Source: a virus
DNA: 30,572 nucleotides
Virus record (IMG/VR): IMGVR_UViG_3300045970_000298
Span: 1-30,572 of that record
Direction: 5' to 3' (one strand)
Position 1 is the first letter of the stretch. Each line of letters opens with the position of its first letter. The notes below the pieces were generated by a model. The model did not search any database, had not been told where the DNA came from, and worked only from the letters and a program-made list of their open reading frames with translations. The translations under genes were made by a program, and so were the position numbers. Positions 7,646-15,214 of this stretch are shown here, piece by piece.

Positions 7646-8545
7646 ATGTCACTGCTGCTTTTATTTAACCAGCAGGCCGCCGCTGCAGGCTCCTTTGCCT
7701 CGGCGGCGGGCGCTTCGGCGTCGGTTAGCGCCGGGCTGTCTACGCAATTGCAGATGGCGGCGGTTGCGTCTGCGTCTGCATCCGCATCGCCCGCGCTGAC
7801 CACGGGAGGGTCCGCCGCTGCCCTGCAGTCATCGGCAAGCGCCGCCAGCGCTGCCGTCGCCGCGCTCACTGCGCAAGTGCAGCTGTTTGCTGCCGCCACT
7901 GGCATCAGCACAGTCACGCCCGCCCTCACCGCGCAGATCCCGCTAGCATCGTCCGCCCCGGTCATCTCCGCCACCACGGCAGCCTTCACCAACCAGATCC
8001 GCTTTGCCAGCGCCGCCACCGCGCAGGCCAGCACCACCCTCGCACTCACGGCAGGACCATCCGGCAGTTTGGCAGCGGCGTTGGCGGCATCGGCCAGCAG
8101 TACCGTCGCTTTCACCGCGCAGATCCGCCTGGCCGCCACCACCACCAGCCAGGCCACCACCGCTGCATCCCTCACCACCAGCGCGGCCAGCGGCATGGCG
8201 GTTACGGCATCGGCCTCGTCCAGCGTATCGCCTTCGCTCACTACCCAGGTACGCATGGCCTCGGTCACGGTAGCGACGGCGGCGGCCAACTCCGCGATGA
8301 CTTGCGGCATCACCCTGGGGGCCGTCCATGCAGCCAGCGCGAGAGTGACCGCTGCGGGCCTGGTCACCACCTTGCGCCTGGGCGCGCAGGCCGCCAACAG
8401 TTGCAGCCTGGTGGCGTCCCTGGCTTCCGGAATCACGGCGGTGGAAGACCCGCGCTACCGTGTCCACCCTGCCGCGCGCACCTGGCAAGCCAGCCAGTCC
8501 CGCGCCTGGGCAGTCAAACCAACACCACGAAAATGGGTAGCCTGA
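7646..8545 (+). CDS. Ala/Ser/Thr-rich repeat protein, ~20-residue repeats
   Basis: 299 residues. From about residue 30 to 265 the chain is built from about twelve degenerate units near 20 residues long, each with a strand-like start such as LTAQVQLFAA, LTAQIPLASS, FTNQIRFASA, FTAQIRLAAT or LTTQVRMASV, followed by a small-residue run. Charge is almost absent until the last 35 residues, which turn basic and aromatic (ARTWQASQSRAWAV ... PRKW). The regular period suggests a repetitive beta structure or extended fibre. The tail may dock onto another virion protein. The stop abuts the next ATG (TGAATG). I know similar phage proteins only as hypothetical. Confidence 0.6.
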   Translation: MSLLLLFNQQAAAAGSFASAAGASASVSAGLSTQLQMAAVASASASASPALTTGGSAAALQSSASAASAAVAALTAQVQLFAAATGISTVTPALTAQIPLASSAPVISATTAAFTNQIRFASAATAQASTTLALTAGPSGSLAAALAASASSTVAFTAQIRLAATTTSQATTAASLTTSAASGMAVTASASSSVSPSLTTQVRMASVTVATAAANSAMTCGITLGAVHAASARVTAAGLVTTLRLGAQAANSCSLVASLASGITAVEDPRYRVHPAARTWQASQSRAWAVKPTPRKWVA

Positions 8546-8857
8546 ATGCTGGACGTCACGGTAGAACCCAAAGCCACCGAAGAAAAGATTGTCATCACCT
8601 TCTATTTCACCGACGAACTGGCCCCGGCAGAAACCCTCACCGGCGCCATCACGAGTTCGTTTACGGTGGTCAAAGGCACCGACGGCAACCCAAGCGCCAT
8701 GGCCAACGGGTCCGCCGTTTTCGACTCCACGGGCAAAAAGATTCTATTGCCCATCCAGGGCGGCTTGGCGGGCAATCAATACCGCATCAAGGTGGTCAGT
8801 GCGACCACCAATGCCAGCAAAACCCTGGCCCGGTCAGCGCTCATCAGCATCGAGTAA
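8546..8857 (+). CDS. small phage structural protein (beta-sandwich)
   Basis: 103 residues. It opens with alternating strands (DVTVEPKATEEKIVITFYFT) and continues with 'SAMANGSAVFDSTGKKILLPIQGGLAGNQYRIKV', an Ig-like layout common in small phage proteins that follow repeat or fibre genes. It starts directly after the stop of the repeat protein and ends seven bases before the next start, so these genes are tightly coupled. No enzyme motif. It is probably an accessory virion protein or a binding partner of the basic C-terminus of the preceding protein; the partnership is inference from adjacency only. Confidence 0.5.
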   Translation: MLDVTVEPKATEEKIVITFYFTDELAPAETLTGAITSSFTVVKGTDGNPSAMANGSAVFDSTGKKILLPIQGGLAGNQYRIKVVSATTNASKTLARSALISIE

Positions 8858-8863
8858 GGAACC

Positions 8864-9214
8864 ATGACCACGGAAAACAGTTACAACCCAAACGTCCGCC
8901 CCAGTGACCAAATCGCGGGGATTACCTCTGCACAGGTACAGGCCATTTACGGCATCCCGCAGGGCGGCACCATCAAGATCTACCCCACCGTGGCGGGCAG
9001 CGCCACGCTGTATACCTCGTGTTCACCTCTGGCGACCATTGCCGCCGATGTGGCCGGCAGTGACCTGACCACGCCGGGGGCCTCGGCCTTGCGCTGGGAC
9101 GCTTCCATTTCGGGTGTCGTCACCACCACCGACATTGTCATCGCCGCCGGAGCGCTCAAGGCCGCCGCGCTGAAAGTCAGCTCAGGCACCTGGACCATGG
9201 AGGTGGTGCGTTAA
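8864..9214 (+). CDS. small structural protein, unknown function
   Basis: 116 residues, mostly polar and small, with strands such as 'GGTIKIYPTVAGSATLYTS' (about 35-53) and 'GTWTMEVVR' at the end. A good AAGGA ribosome site lies at 8856-8860. The TAA overlaps the ATG of the SGNH hydrolase gene by one base, which suggests that the two are made together. Its size and beta-rich pattern fit an adaptor or capping protein, but I do not recognise the family. Confidence 0.5.
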   Translation: MTTENSYNPNVRPSDQIAGITSAQVQAIYGIPQGGTIKIYPTVAGSATLYTSCSPLATIAADVAGSDLTTPGASALRWDASISGVVTTTDIVIAAGALKAAALKVSSGTWTMEVVR

Positions 9215-10545
9215 TGGGCAAAACCGCCACCGTCCATTACAAGTCCCGGTTTACGGCATCCCAGTTCCCGGAGATCGTGGTGGGCGCCATCGGCGATTCC
9301 ATCGTTAACAACGGCGTCATCAACGGCAGCAACGACACCGATGCCTATTCCTATGCGCAAGTCTCCTGGCTGTTCGCTGGAGCGCGCCAGGCCAATGGGC
9401 TATGGATCGCCGGGCCGCATTTCGGCGTCGGCGGCTACACCTCCGCGCAGATCCTCGCCGCCGCGCCGTCCTGGACGCCGCTACAAGATCCCTATTGCAC
9501 CCATGTCTGCGTCATGTCTGGCACCAACGACATCGGCAGCTCATTAACTGCCGAGCAGTCCATCGCCGGGATCACCGCCATCTGGGACCTGGTGCTGAGC
9601 ACTGGCAGAGTACCTGTTGCCTGCTCGCTCCTCCCACGCGCCAGCGCCACCGATGCGCAACTGATTTTTAATGCGAAGGTGAATTGGTACATCCGCAAGG
9701 CCGCCGCGCGGTATGGCATTCCCTTCGCTGACTTCCTGACTGCCTGCCTGGACCCGGCCAGCGGCAACGCCATGAACTGGAAAACCAATTATCTCCTTAA
9801 TGGAGACTCCATCCATCCAGGACCGGCAGGCGCATGGGCCATGGGTGGCGCACTGAACGCCGCCATTCAGAGCATCGCGCCGGCAGTTTCAAAAACCTTC
9901 CCTAAAGCCTATTACCAGGGTACGGCAGCGGGCGTTTTGCCTGCCAATAACCTATTCCGCACCCTTACCGGAACCATCAACGTCAGTGGTTCCACGCCCA
10001 CATCCTTCGCCACCGTCACCGGGTCGCCGGTGCAGATCGTCTACGACCAGGCGACCTTCAATGCCACTTATCCTGGAAATGCCATGGCTCCTTATGGCGG
10101 GTCGAACGTGTGGGAGCTGGCCATCGATTCGGTGCAGAACTTCGTCACCATCAACAGCAGCGGCGCACCCATGACCGGTTTTTCTGCGGGCGACCGGGTA
10201 GGCTTTGCCTTTAACTTTAAGGTGGTGCCTGCCGGAGCGGAGGTGAACGCCATCCCGGGCTTTCAGATCGGCCTGCGTGACGCAGGAAATACCGCCGCGC
10301 AGATGCTGTGTTTTGGCAAAGTCACCGGCACCAGCTATTCCAGCCCCAACAGCGCCCTCACCGCCGGAGGCATGGCGGATGAGGGCTACATCTATCTGGA
10401 GCGGTCCCTCCCGGCGGGGCTGACCGCCAGCGGTTTATGTCTGTACGCAAGCATGAGCCAAACCGCCGGAAAAACCGGCGGCAAGTTGTTGCTCAGCAAT
10501 CTGATGGTCATCAATTACACAACCGGCGGAGCCATGGTGGTTTAA
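9214..10545 (+). CDS. SGNH/GDSL hydrolase with C-terminal beta domain
   Basis: 443 residues. The N-terminal domain (about 20-220) has the SGNH blocks: GDS with nucleophile Ser29, the block II glycine in 'GVGGYT' (about 72-77), GTND at 104-107 and the Asp199/His202 pair in DSIHP. All catalytic residues are present, so an active esterase is expected, probably removing acyl groups from a surface polysaccharide. Residues about 230-443 form a beta-rich domain with many Gly/Thr residues, likely for binding or virion attachment. No signal peptide is seen, consistent with assembly into particles. It sits in the accessory block between fibre-like genes and a membrane protein. The substrate is unknown. 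Confidence 0.8.
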   Translation: MGKTATVHYKSRFTASQFPEIVVGAIGDSIVNNGVINGSNDTDAYSYAQVSWLFAGARQANGLWIAGPHFGVGGYTSAQILAAAPSWTPLQDPYCTHVCVMSGTNDIGSSLTAEQSIAGITAIWDLVLSTGRVPVACSLLPRASATDAQLIFNAKVNWYIRKAAARYGIPFADFLTACLDPASGNAMNWKTNYLLNGDSIHPGPAGAWAMGGALNAAIQSIAPAVSKTFPKAYYQGTAAGVLPANNLFRTLTGTINVSGSTPTSFATVTGSPVQIVYDQATFNATYPGNAMAPYGGSNVWELAIDSVQNFVTINSSGAPMTGFSAGDRVGFAFNFKVVPAGAEVNAIPGFQIGLRDAGNTAAQMLCFGKVTGTSYSSPNSALTAGGMADEGYIYLERSLPAGLTASGLCLYASMSQTAGKTGGKLLLSNLMVINYTTGGAMVV

Positions 10546-10797
10546 ATGCAAGATCCAATCATCGAACGTCGCCGATCCTACGATCAGATGATCGGCGAGC
10601 TGCTGGCAGAGGTGCGCCACATCAAGGACGCCCTACAGCAAACCCAGGAAAAGCTGGACGAGATCCAGGGCCGCATGAACGTCATTGACGATATGCGCAG
10701 CCAGGGCAAGGGCGCGCTACTGATCCTGGGTGCGCTGTTTGTCTTTATCGGCTACCTGGCCAACCACCTGTTCGACCGCATTTTCCCGCCAACGTAA
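10546..10797 (+). CDS. coiled-coil plus one membrane helix protein (XhlA-like)
   Basis: 83 residues. Residues about 8-50 are a heptad-rich coiled coil (EVRHIKDALQQTQEKLDEI). About 56-74 is one hydrophobic helix (ALLILGALFVFIGYLANHLF), followed by a short tail with FDRIFPPT. This layout matches XhlA/hemolysin-type small phage proteins that assist holins, and also some membrane anchors of unknown role. It begins directly after the stop of the hydrolase gene and ends just before the second leader element. A lysis role is possible, but no endolysin gene is nearby. Confidence 0.55.
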   Translation: MQDPIIERRRSYDQMIGELLAEVRHIKDALQQTQEKLDEIQGRMNVIDDMRSQGKGALLILGALFVFIGYLANHLFDRIFPPT

Positions 10798-10799
10798 AA

Positions 10800-10853
10800 A
10801 AGTCCACCGTTTTGCCTATTCGGTGGACAAACGCCTCGGTAGGCTTCTGCACC
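10800..10853 (+). promoter_or_regulatory. conserved leader element, copy 2 (pseudoknot or dyad)
   Basis: It aligns without a gap to 3288-3341, including 18 identical bases (10803-10820), and ends at the protease ATG. GTCCACCG (10802-10809) pairs perfectly with CGGTGGAC (10821-10828). GCCTA (10814-10818), in that loop, pairs with TAGGC (10840-10844). The 3' strand covers the GGTAGG region that would bind the ribosome. The outer stem is 8 bp here against 5 bp in copy 1. The two copies differ in the linker (10830-10837) and just before the ATG, while the paired segments are kept. Confidence 0.65.
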
Positions 10854-12140
10854 ATGAGCGAACGCACCGAAAATCACCACATCCTCTCGGCCATTCTGTC
10901 CGAGTCCTGGGCCATCCAGCCGGAGGCGCTGACGGGCATTCTGTCCATCGCCAGCCGCGCCAACGAAAGCCCCGAGGCCGTCGCCACGCGCCTGGGCCGT
11001 CCACTGGAAAACTCCCAGGCCGTCACACGCCGTGACGCCACCGCCATCGTTCCGGTCAAGGGTCCGATTTTCCGTTACGCCAATCTATTCACCCAGGTTT
11101 CCGGCGCCACCAGCATCCAGGTACTGGCTACCGATCTGCAGGCCGCCATGGATGACCCCAGCGTCAAATCCATCGTACTGGAGATCGACTCGCCCGGCGG
11201 GCAAGTGGCCGGCATTGCCGAGTTCGCCGCCCAGGTCCGCGCTGCCAGCGCCGTCAAGCCGGTGATCGCCTATGTCAGCGATCTGGGCGCATCCGCCGCT
11301 TACTGGATCGCCGCCGCCGCGTCCGAAATCGTCGCCTCCGACACCGCCATGCTGGGCTCCATCGGCGTGGTGATGACGGCCTCCACCGGCGGCGACGCCA
11401 AGACCATCAAATTTGTCAGTTCGCAGTCACCGGCGAAACACGCAGACCCTAGCTCCGATTTGGGCCAGCAACGCTACCAACAACAGGTAGATGCGCTGGC
11501 CTCTGTTTTTGTCTTGCAGGTGGCCCAGTATCGCGGCGTAGATCCGCAGAAGGTGCTTACGGATTTTGGCCAGGGCGGCGTATTGATCGGCGCGGCGGCG
11601 GTGGCCGCCGGCATGGCGGACCGACTTGGTTCGCTCGAATCCATTCTTGCCGGGTTGTCCGGCGCAACTCAGCAACGAGGTAATACCATGAGTGCATCCA
11701 ACCAACCGGACGCGCTGCCCATCACGGCGGATACGCTGCGGGCACAGCACCCGGACGTTTATCAAGCCGTTTTCGACACGGGCGCCAAGGCCGAGCGGGA
11801 ACGCATTCAGGGCGTCGAAGAGCAGCTGATTCCGGGCCATGAAGCCCTGATAGCCGCGCTCAAGTTCGACGGCAAAACCAGCGGGCCAGAGGCCGCCGTC
11901 AAGGTGCTCAACGCCGAGAAGGCCGCCCGCACCACCGCGCTGGACCAACGCCGCGCTGACGCACCCAAGCCATTGCCCCACGCAGAAGCGCCGCTCACCG
12001 ACGCTCCGGCCGCCAGCAAAAAGCCGAAAACCGCCGAACAAATCGCCGCCGCCGCCACCCGTTACCAGCTGGAGCAGAAAGCCCTGGGCATCACGGTGGA
12101 CGACGTCACCGCCGTCAACTACGTCCTGCATGGGGAGTAA
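10854..12140 (+). CDS. S49 prohead protease fused to scaffold (lambda C-like)
   Basis: 428 residues. The protease domain (about 60-285) has the S49 (SppA/ClpP-fold) signatures 'LEIDSPGGQVAG' (109-120) and 'GASAAYWIAAAA' (145-156), with Ser147 the likely nucleophile. A lysine near 195 (SPAKH) is the candidate general base. The C-terminal 150 residues are polar, Ala/Glu/Lys-rich and helical, as in a Nu3-type scaffold. In lambda-type phages the protein helps form the prohead and then cleaves the scaffold. ATG 10854 sits right after the leader element; an earlier in-frame start at 10812 would lie inside that element and is rejected. Confidence 0.92.
   Translation: MSERTENHHILSAILSESWAIQPEALTGILSIASRANESPEAVATRLGRPLENSQAVTRRDATAIVPVKGPIFRYANLFTQVSGATSIQVLATDLQAAMDDPSVKSIVLEIDSPGGQVAGIAEFAAQVRAASAVKPVIAYVSDLGASAAYWIAAAASEIVASDTAMLGSIGVVMTASTGGDAKTIKFVSSQSPAKHADPSSDLGQQRYQQQVDALASVFVLQVAQYRGVDPQKVLTDFGQGGVLIGAAAVAAGMADRLGSLESILAGLSGATQQRGNTMSASNQPDALPITADTLRAQHPDVYQAVFDTGAKAERERIQGVEEQLIPGHEALIAALKFDGKTSGPEAAVKVLNAEKAARTTALDQRRADAPKPLPHAEAPLTDAPAASKKPKTAEQIAAAATRYQLEQKALGITVDDVTAVNYVLHGE
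11688..12140 (+). CDS. nested scaffolding protein (Nu3-like internal start)
   Basis: An in-frame ATG at 11688 inside the protease gene is preceded by AACGAGG (11674-11680) at ideal spacing. It would give a 150-residue protein (MSASNQPDALPITADTL...) equal to the scaffold part alone. This mirrors lambda, where Nu3 is made from an internal start in gene C. The product is acidic to neutral, Ala-rich and helical, with 'AGAKAERERIQGVEEQLIPGHE'-type helices (in part) shared by such scaffolds. The ribosome site falls at the junction of protease and scaffold, as expected if functional. Confidence 0.7.
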   Translation: MSASNQPDALPITADTLRAQHPDVYQAVFDTGAKAERERIQGVEEQLIPGHEALIAALKFDGKTSGPEAAVKVLNAEKAARTTALDQRRADAPKPLPHAEAPLTDAPAASKKPKTAEQIAAAATRYQLEQKALGITVDDVTAVNYVLHGE

Positions 12141-12143
12141 GCC

Positions 12144-12542
12144 ATGTCCTGGCATAACCGAGATATCACCAAGGCGTACAACGCATCCGGCGTCATCGCC
12201 GCCTATACCGTCGTCAAGTTCGGCGCCAACGACACCACCGTCAGCCCGGCCGCCGCCGTGTCCGACCTGCTGTTCGGCGTCGCCAACGAGCTGGGCATCA
12301 GCGCCGCCGACGCCACCGCCGGAGCCACCATCGACGTCATCATCGACGGCGTGGCCGAAGCCCTGGCAGGCGCTGCCATCACGCGCGGATCGCGCCTGAC
12401 GGTGGACGCCAATGGCCGCGTGGTCGCCGCTGCCCCGGCAGCAGGCACCAACAACCAGATCATCGGCATCGCCCTCAAGTCCGCAGGCGCAGCTAACGAC
12501 GTGATCCCCATCCTCATCGCACCCGGCACCGTTCAGGGTTAA
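12144..12542 (+). CDS. capsid decoration/cement protein (gpD position)
   Basis: 132 residues, beta-rich, Ala/Val/Ile-rich. It follows the protease/scaffold and precedes the major capsid gene, the place of lambda gpD. The pattern 'LLFGVANELG ... AGATIDVIIDG ... ITRGSRLTVDANGRVV ... IGIALKSAGA' fits DUF2190-like capsid cement proteins, which bind the outer capsid surface after expansion. It has a strong GGAG ribosome site four bases before the upstream TAA (GGAGTAAGCCATG). Confidence 0.75.
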   Translation: MSWHNRDITKAYNASGVIAAYTVVKFGANDTTVSPAAAVSDLLFGVANELGISAADATAGATIDVIIDGVAEALAGAAITRGSRLTVDANGRVVAAAPAAGTNNQIIGIALKSAGAANDVIPILIAPGTVQG

Positions 12543-12554
12543 TCGGAGACTCTC

Positions 12555-13490
12555 ATGGCAGACGCACAAAGCCCCTTATACATCCGTCCGGATCTCAGCG
12601 CGATTGCGATCAAGTACCGGCAGAACAACTTCATCGCCGACGAGGTGATGCCGCGCACCCTGGTGGAAAAGCAGGAGTTCGTCCACCTGGCCGATCGCAT
12701 CGCCGAGTGGATCACGCCGCCCGACACCACCGTGGGCCGCACCTCCACGCCCAATGCGCTGAGCAACAGCTCCCAAGACCCGACCACCTACGCCACGGTA
12801 AATCAGGGCTTGGACGAGCCGGTACCCAACCAGGACCAGCAGAATGGCCCCAGCGAGAGCGCCCTGCAACGCGCCACCCAGCGCGTCATGAGCTTCGTCG
12901 AGCTGCGTCGCGAGATCCGCGTGGCGGGCATCGTCAGCACCTCCGGCAATTACGCCAACTCGGCCACCTTGTCCGGAACCTCGCAATGGTCCGACTTCAC
13001 CAACAGCGACCCGATCCAGGCGCTGCTGGGCTATCTGGACACGCCCTTCATGCGCCCCAACACCATGGTCATCGGCCAGGACGTCTGGACCAAGATCCGC
13101 CAACATCCCAAGGTCATCAGTGCCGTCAACTACTACGGTGGCGGATCGGGTCAGGGTGTGGCATCGAAAGAACAGATCGCCGCCGCCATGGGCATCGATC
13201 AGATCATCGTCGGCCAGGGTTGGTACAACACCGCCAACAAAGGCCAGGCCACCACCAAGGCGCGCGTATGGGGCAAGTTTTGCGCCCTGCTCTATCTGGG
13301 TCAGAACGGCGGTCCGGACAGTGGCAACACCTGGGGCTATACCGCCCAGTTTGGCCAGCGCATTGCCGGTGTCCGTGCCGACGCCAACATCGGCCTGTTC
13401 GGTGGGCAGTGGGTGCGTGCCGGTGAATCCGTCAAAGAAGTGGTCGCCGCGCCCGAGTTCGGCTACCTGCTTTCTTCCGTCGTCGGATAA
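12555..13490 (+). CDS. major capsid protein
   Basis: 311 residues. Position (after cement, before connectors) and content indicate the HK97-fold shell protein. The N-terminus 'IAIKYRQNNFIADEVMP' and the region 'PVPNQDQQNG' resemble capsid proteins of temperate siphophages. The A-domain part near 170-215 (MRPNTMVIGQDVWTKIRQHP, then 'KEQIAAAMGIDQIIVG') is characteristic. No N-terminal delta domain is obvious, in line with a separate Nu3-like scaffold. It has a strong CGGAGACTCTC ribosome site, very similar to the one before the next gene. High expression is expected. Confidence 0.9.
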   Translation: MADAQSPLYIRPDLSAIAIKYRQNNFIADEVMPRTLVEKQEFVHLADRIAEWITPPDTTVGRTSTPNALSNSSQDPTTYATVNQGLDEPVPNQDQQNGPSESALQRATQRVMSFVELRREIRVAGIVSTSGNYANSATLSGTSQWSDFTNSDPIQALLGYLDTPFMRPNTMVIGQDVWTKIRQHPKVISAVNYYGGGSGQGVASKEQIAAAMGIDQIIVGQGWYNTANKGQATTKARVWGKFCALLYLGQNGGPDSGNTWGYTAQFGQRIAGVRADANIGLFGGQWVRAGESVKEVVAAPEFGYLLSSVVG

Positions 13491-13500
13491 GGAGACTCCC

Positions 13501-13698
13501 ATGGCCAAAGCCAAACCCCAATACCGCGCCATCGACAATATCGAGCACGATGGCCTGCTGATCGCAAAAGGCAGCGTTACCGACCTCTTCACCGAAGAAT
13601 CGGCTGCGCTGTTAATCCGCGCCGGAGCGCTGGAGATCTTCAACCCGGATGAAGAAATCACCATTACCGACCCGGCAGAGCCGGCGGTGGAAGGCTAG
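13501..13698 (+). CDS. small head protein (DUF7210-like, FI position)
   Basis: 65 residues, acidic at the C-terminus. The pattern 'NIEHDGLLIAKGSVTDL ... EESAALLIRAGALE' (15-47, in part) fits DUF7210-like proteins found between capsid and connector genes. The start is ATG 13501, after a clear AGGAGACTCCC ribosome site; a longer reading frame extending upstream through the capsid gene is a shadow. In lambda this spot holds gpFI, a packaging accessory protein. Its TAG overlaps the next start (TAGTG). Confidence 0.7.
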   Translation: MAKAKPQYRAIDNIEHDGLLIAKGSVTDLFTEESAALLIRAGALEIFNPDEEITITDPAEPAVEG

Positions 13699-13988
13699 TG
13701 GACTACGACGGCGACCTCGTCACCATGCTGGCGGACTTTGGCGAGCCCATTACTCTCACCAACAGCCTTGCCGTGGCGACACCCGTCACTGCCATCGTCG
13801 ACATCGTCAACAGCCAGGAGTCCGGCGGCATGAACGTGATCCAGACCACGCTGATCACCCGCACCTCCCAGGTGCAGGCCGCCGGCATTGCCGTGGGCGA
13901 CACCGCCACGTTTCGCGGCAAGGACTACCGCATTGTCGACCTGGTGCCCGATGAACCGGCGCTGACCCATCTGATGGTGCGCGCCTAA
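13698..13988 (+). CDS. head-tail connector (gpFII-like stopper)
   Basis: 96 residues, mostly beta. The end (ATFRGKDYRIVDLVPDE ... LTHLMVRA) is the typical finish of lambda gpFII-type head completion proteins, which close the portal after packaging and form the tail docking site. It uses a GTG start sharing one base with the upstream TAG, and its TAA overlaps the next ATG, so three connector genes are linked by stop-start overlaps. The call rests on pattern and position. Confidence 0.7.
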   Translation: MDYDGDLVTMLADFGEPITLTNSLAVATPVTAIVDIVNSQESGGMNVIQTTLITRTSQVQAAGIAVGDTATFRGKDYRIVDLVPDEPALTHLMVRA

Positions 13989-14422
13989 TGCCCAACATCC
14001 TGGATGCAGAACCGCTGATCGTCGCGCGGATTCAGCAGCAACTGCCGGACCTGGTCACGGTGGCCGGGTTCAGCACCATTGCCGGAGCCGTGCAAGTAGG
14101 CAGCCTGATCCCTGGCGCGTGGATCATCGCCGAGGGAGCGTCCGTGGATGGGCAAAGCACACGCAACCGCATTTTGGAGCGCGATCAATGGTCGCTGTTG
14201 CTCATGGTCCCGTATCAACGCGATGGCCAGAGCATCGTCACCTGGGAGAGCGGCGCGGGCAGTCTGATCGAGCGTCTGATCCAGGCGCTGCACGGCTGGT
14301 CAGTGCAGCAGGCGCTGCGGGTGGAATACCAAGGCAGGGAGGGCGTGACGTACAAGGAGGGGTATCTCGAAATCAAGCTGCGGTTTGAAACCCGCAACGT
14401 CATTGAATGCAACAACTTTTAA
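13988..14422 (+). CDS. tail terminator / minor tail protein (Gp37-like)
   Basis: 144 residues. 'ILDAEPLIVARIQQQLP' at the start, 'GAWIIAEGASVDGQST' and 'RNRILERDQWSLLLMVPY' in the middle fit Gp37-type proteins that sit between connectors and the tube gene, the place of lambda Z/U. Such proteins cap the finished tail and join it to the head. The C-terminus (YLEIKLRFETRNVI) is a beta strand pair. It is coupled to the connector through TAATG. Confidence 0.7.
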   Translation: MPNILDAEPLIVARIQQQLPDLVTVAGFSTIAGAVQVGSLIPGAWIIAEGASVDGQSTRNRILERDQWSLLLMVPYQRDGQSIVTWESGAGSLIERLIQALHGWSVQQALRVEYQGREGVTYKEGYLEIKLRFETRNVIECNNF

Positions 14423-14434
14423 GCGGAGTAAGCC

Positions 14435-15202
14435 ATGTCCGGCGTAATTCTTGAAGGCACCATGTACTGGAACCAGCTGGTGTCCGGCACCTATCAGGGC
14501 ATCCAAAAGTGGCCCGGTCTGGCCAAGGCCGAGGTCAAGCCCAATTCCGATATCGTCGAGTCCGTGTCGAAAGATCGCGGACTGTACGGCACCATCACGG
14601 CATCGGTGGCCATCGCCAAGCCGTCAGAAGTGTCCATCATGCTGCGCGATGTCTCCGGACAAGCGCTGGCCATGGCCTTGCAGGGATCGCGCTCGGCGCT
14701 GTCCTACTCCAGCGGCAACCTCACGGCGGCATCCTTCACCGCTAAAAAGGGCGCTTGGGTAGAACTGACCAGTGGCGGCAACCCCATTCGCAATATCCAG
14801 ACGGCTGGGTTTGTGGTCAAGAACGCAGCGGATACCGTCACCTACACGGCGGGCACCGACTACAACGTCAATTACAACCTGGGGCTGCTGGAAATTCCCA
14901 CTGCCAGCACCATCGTCGACGCCAGCACCATCCACGTCACCTGCACCTTCAACGCCGTCACCGGCGACCTGGTGCTGGGATCGACCCTCGCCAACGTGCG
15001 AGGAAAGGTGTGGATCGACGGCAAAAACCTGGTCGACGGCCTGCCCTGCATCATCACCTTCTGGGACGCACTGCTCACCGCAGACGGAGCCATCGACTTC
15101 ATGAGTGACAAGCTGGTGGAACTGGGCCTCAAGGGCCGCGCCATGAACGTCACCGGCAAGTCCAGTCCGTACCAGCTGGAATATGGCATGACGTTCGCGT
15201 AA
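14435..15202 (+). CDS. major tail tube protein
   Basis: 255 residues. Strands at the start (TMYWNQLVSGTYQG) and end (VTGKSSPYQLEYGMTF) and the central 'FVVKNAADTVTYTAGTDYNV' segment fit tail tube proteins of long-tailed siphophages, which stack as hexameric rings around the tape measure. The position, right after the terminator and before the tape measure, supports it. The ribosome site GGAGTAAGCC is identical to the one before the cement gene, although here the upstream stop lies earlier. The gene is followed by a non-coding palindrome instead of tail chaperone genes. Confidence 0.85.
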   Translation: MSGVILEGTMYWNQLVSGTYQGIQKWPGLAKAEVKPNSDIVESVSKDRGLYGTITASVAIAKPSEVSIMLRDVSGQALAMALQGSRSALSYSSGNLTAASFTAKKGAWVELTSGGNPIRNIQTAGFVVKNAADTVTYTAGTDYNVNYNLGLLEIPTASTIVDASTIHVTCTFNAVTGDLVLGSTLANVRGKVWIDGKNLVDGLPCIITFWDALLTADGAIDFMSDKLVELGLKGRAMNVTGKSSPYQLEYGMTFA

Positions 15203-15214
15203 TCCCTCGCGACC

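Noticed and set aside
7633-8436. Minus-strand Ala/Val-rich frame over the repeat protein
   Set aside because: The complement of Ala/Ser codon repeats stays open by composition; no ribosome site or neighbour supports it.
7700-8440. Possible CRISPR-like or satellite repeat
   Set aside because: The roughly 60-base period is degenerate at DNA level and clear only in the protein, so it is a coding repeat.
10812-10853. Earlier in-frame start for the prohead protease
   Set aside because: It lies within the second leader copy; the ATG at 10854 aligns with the joiner ATG relative to the element.
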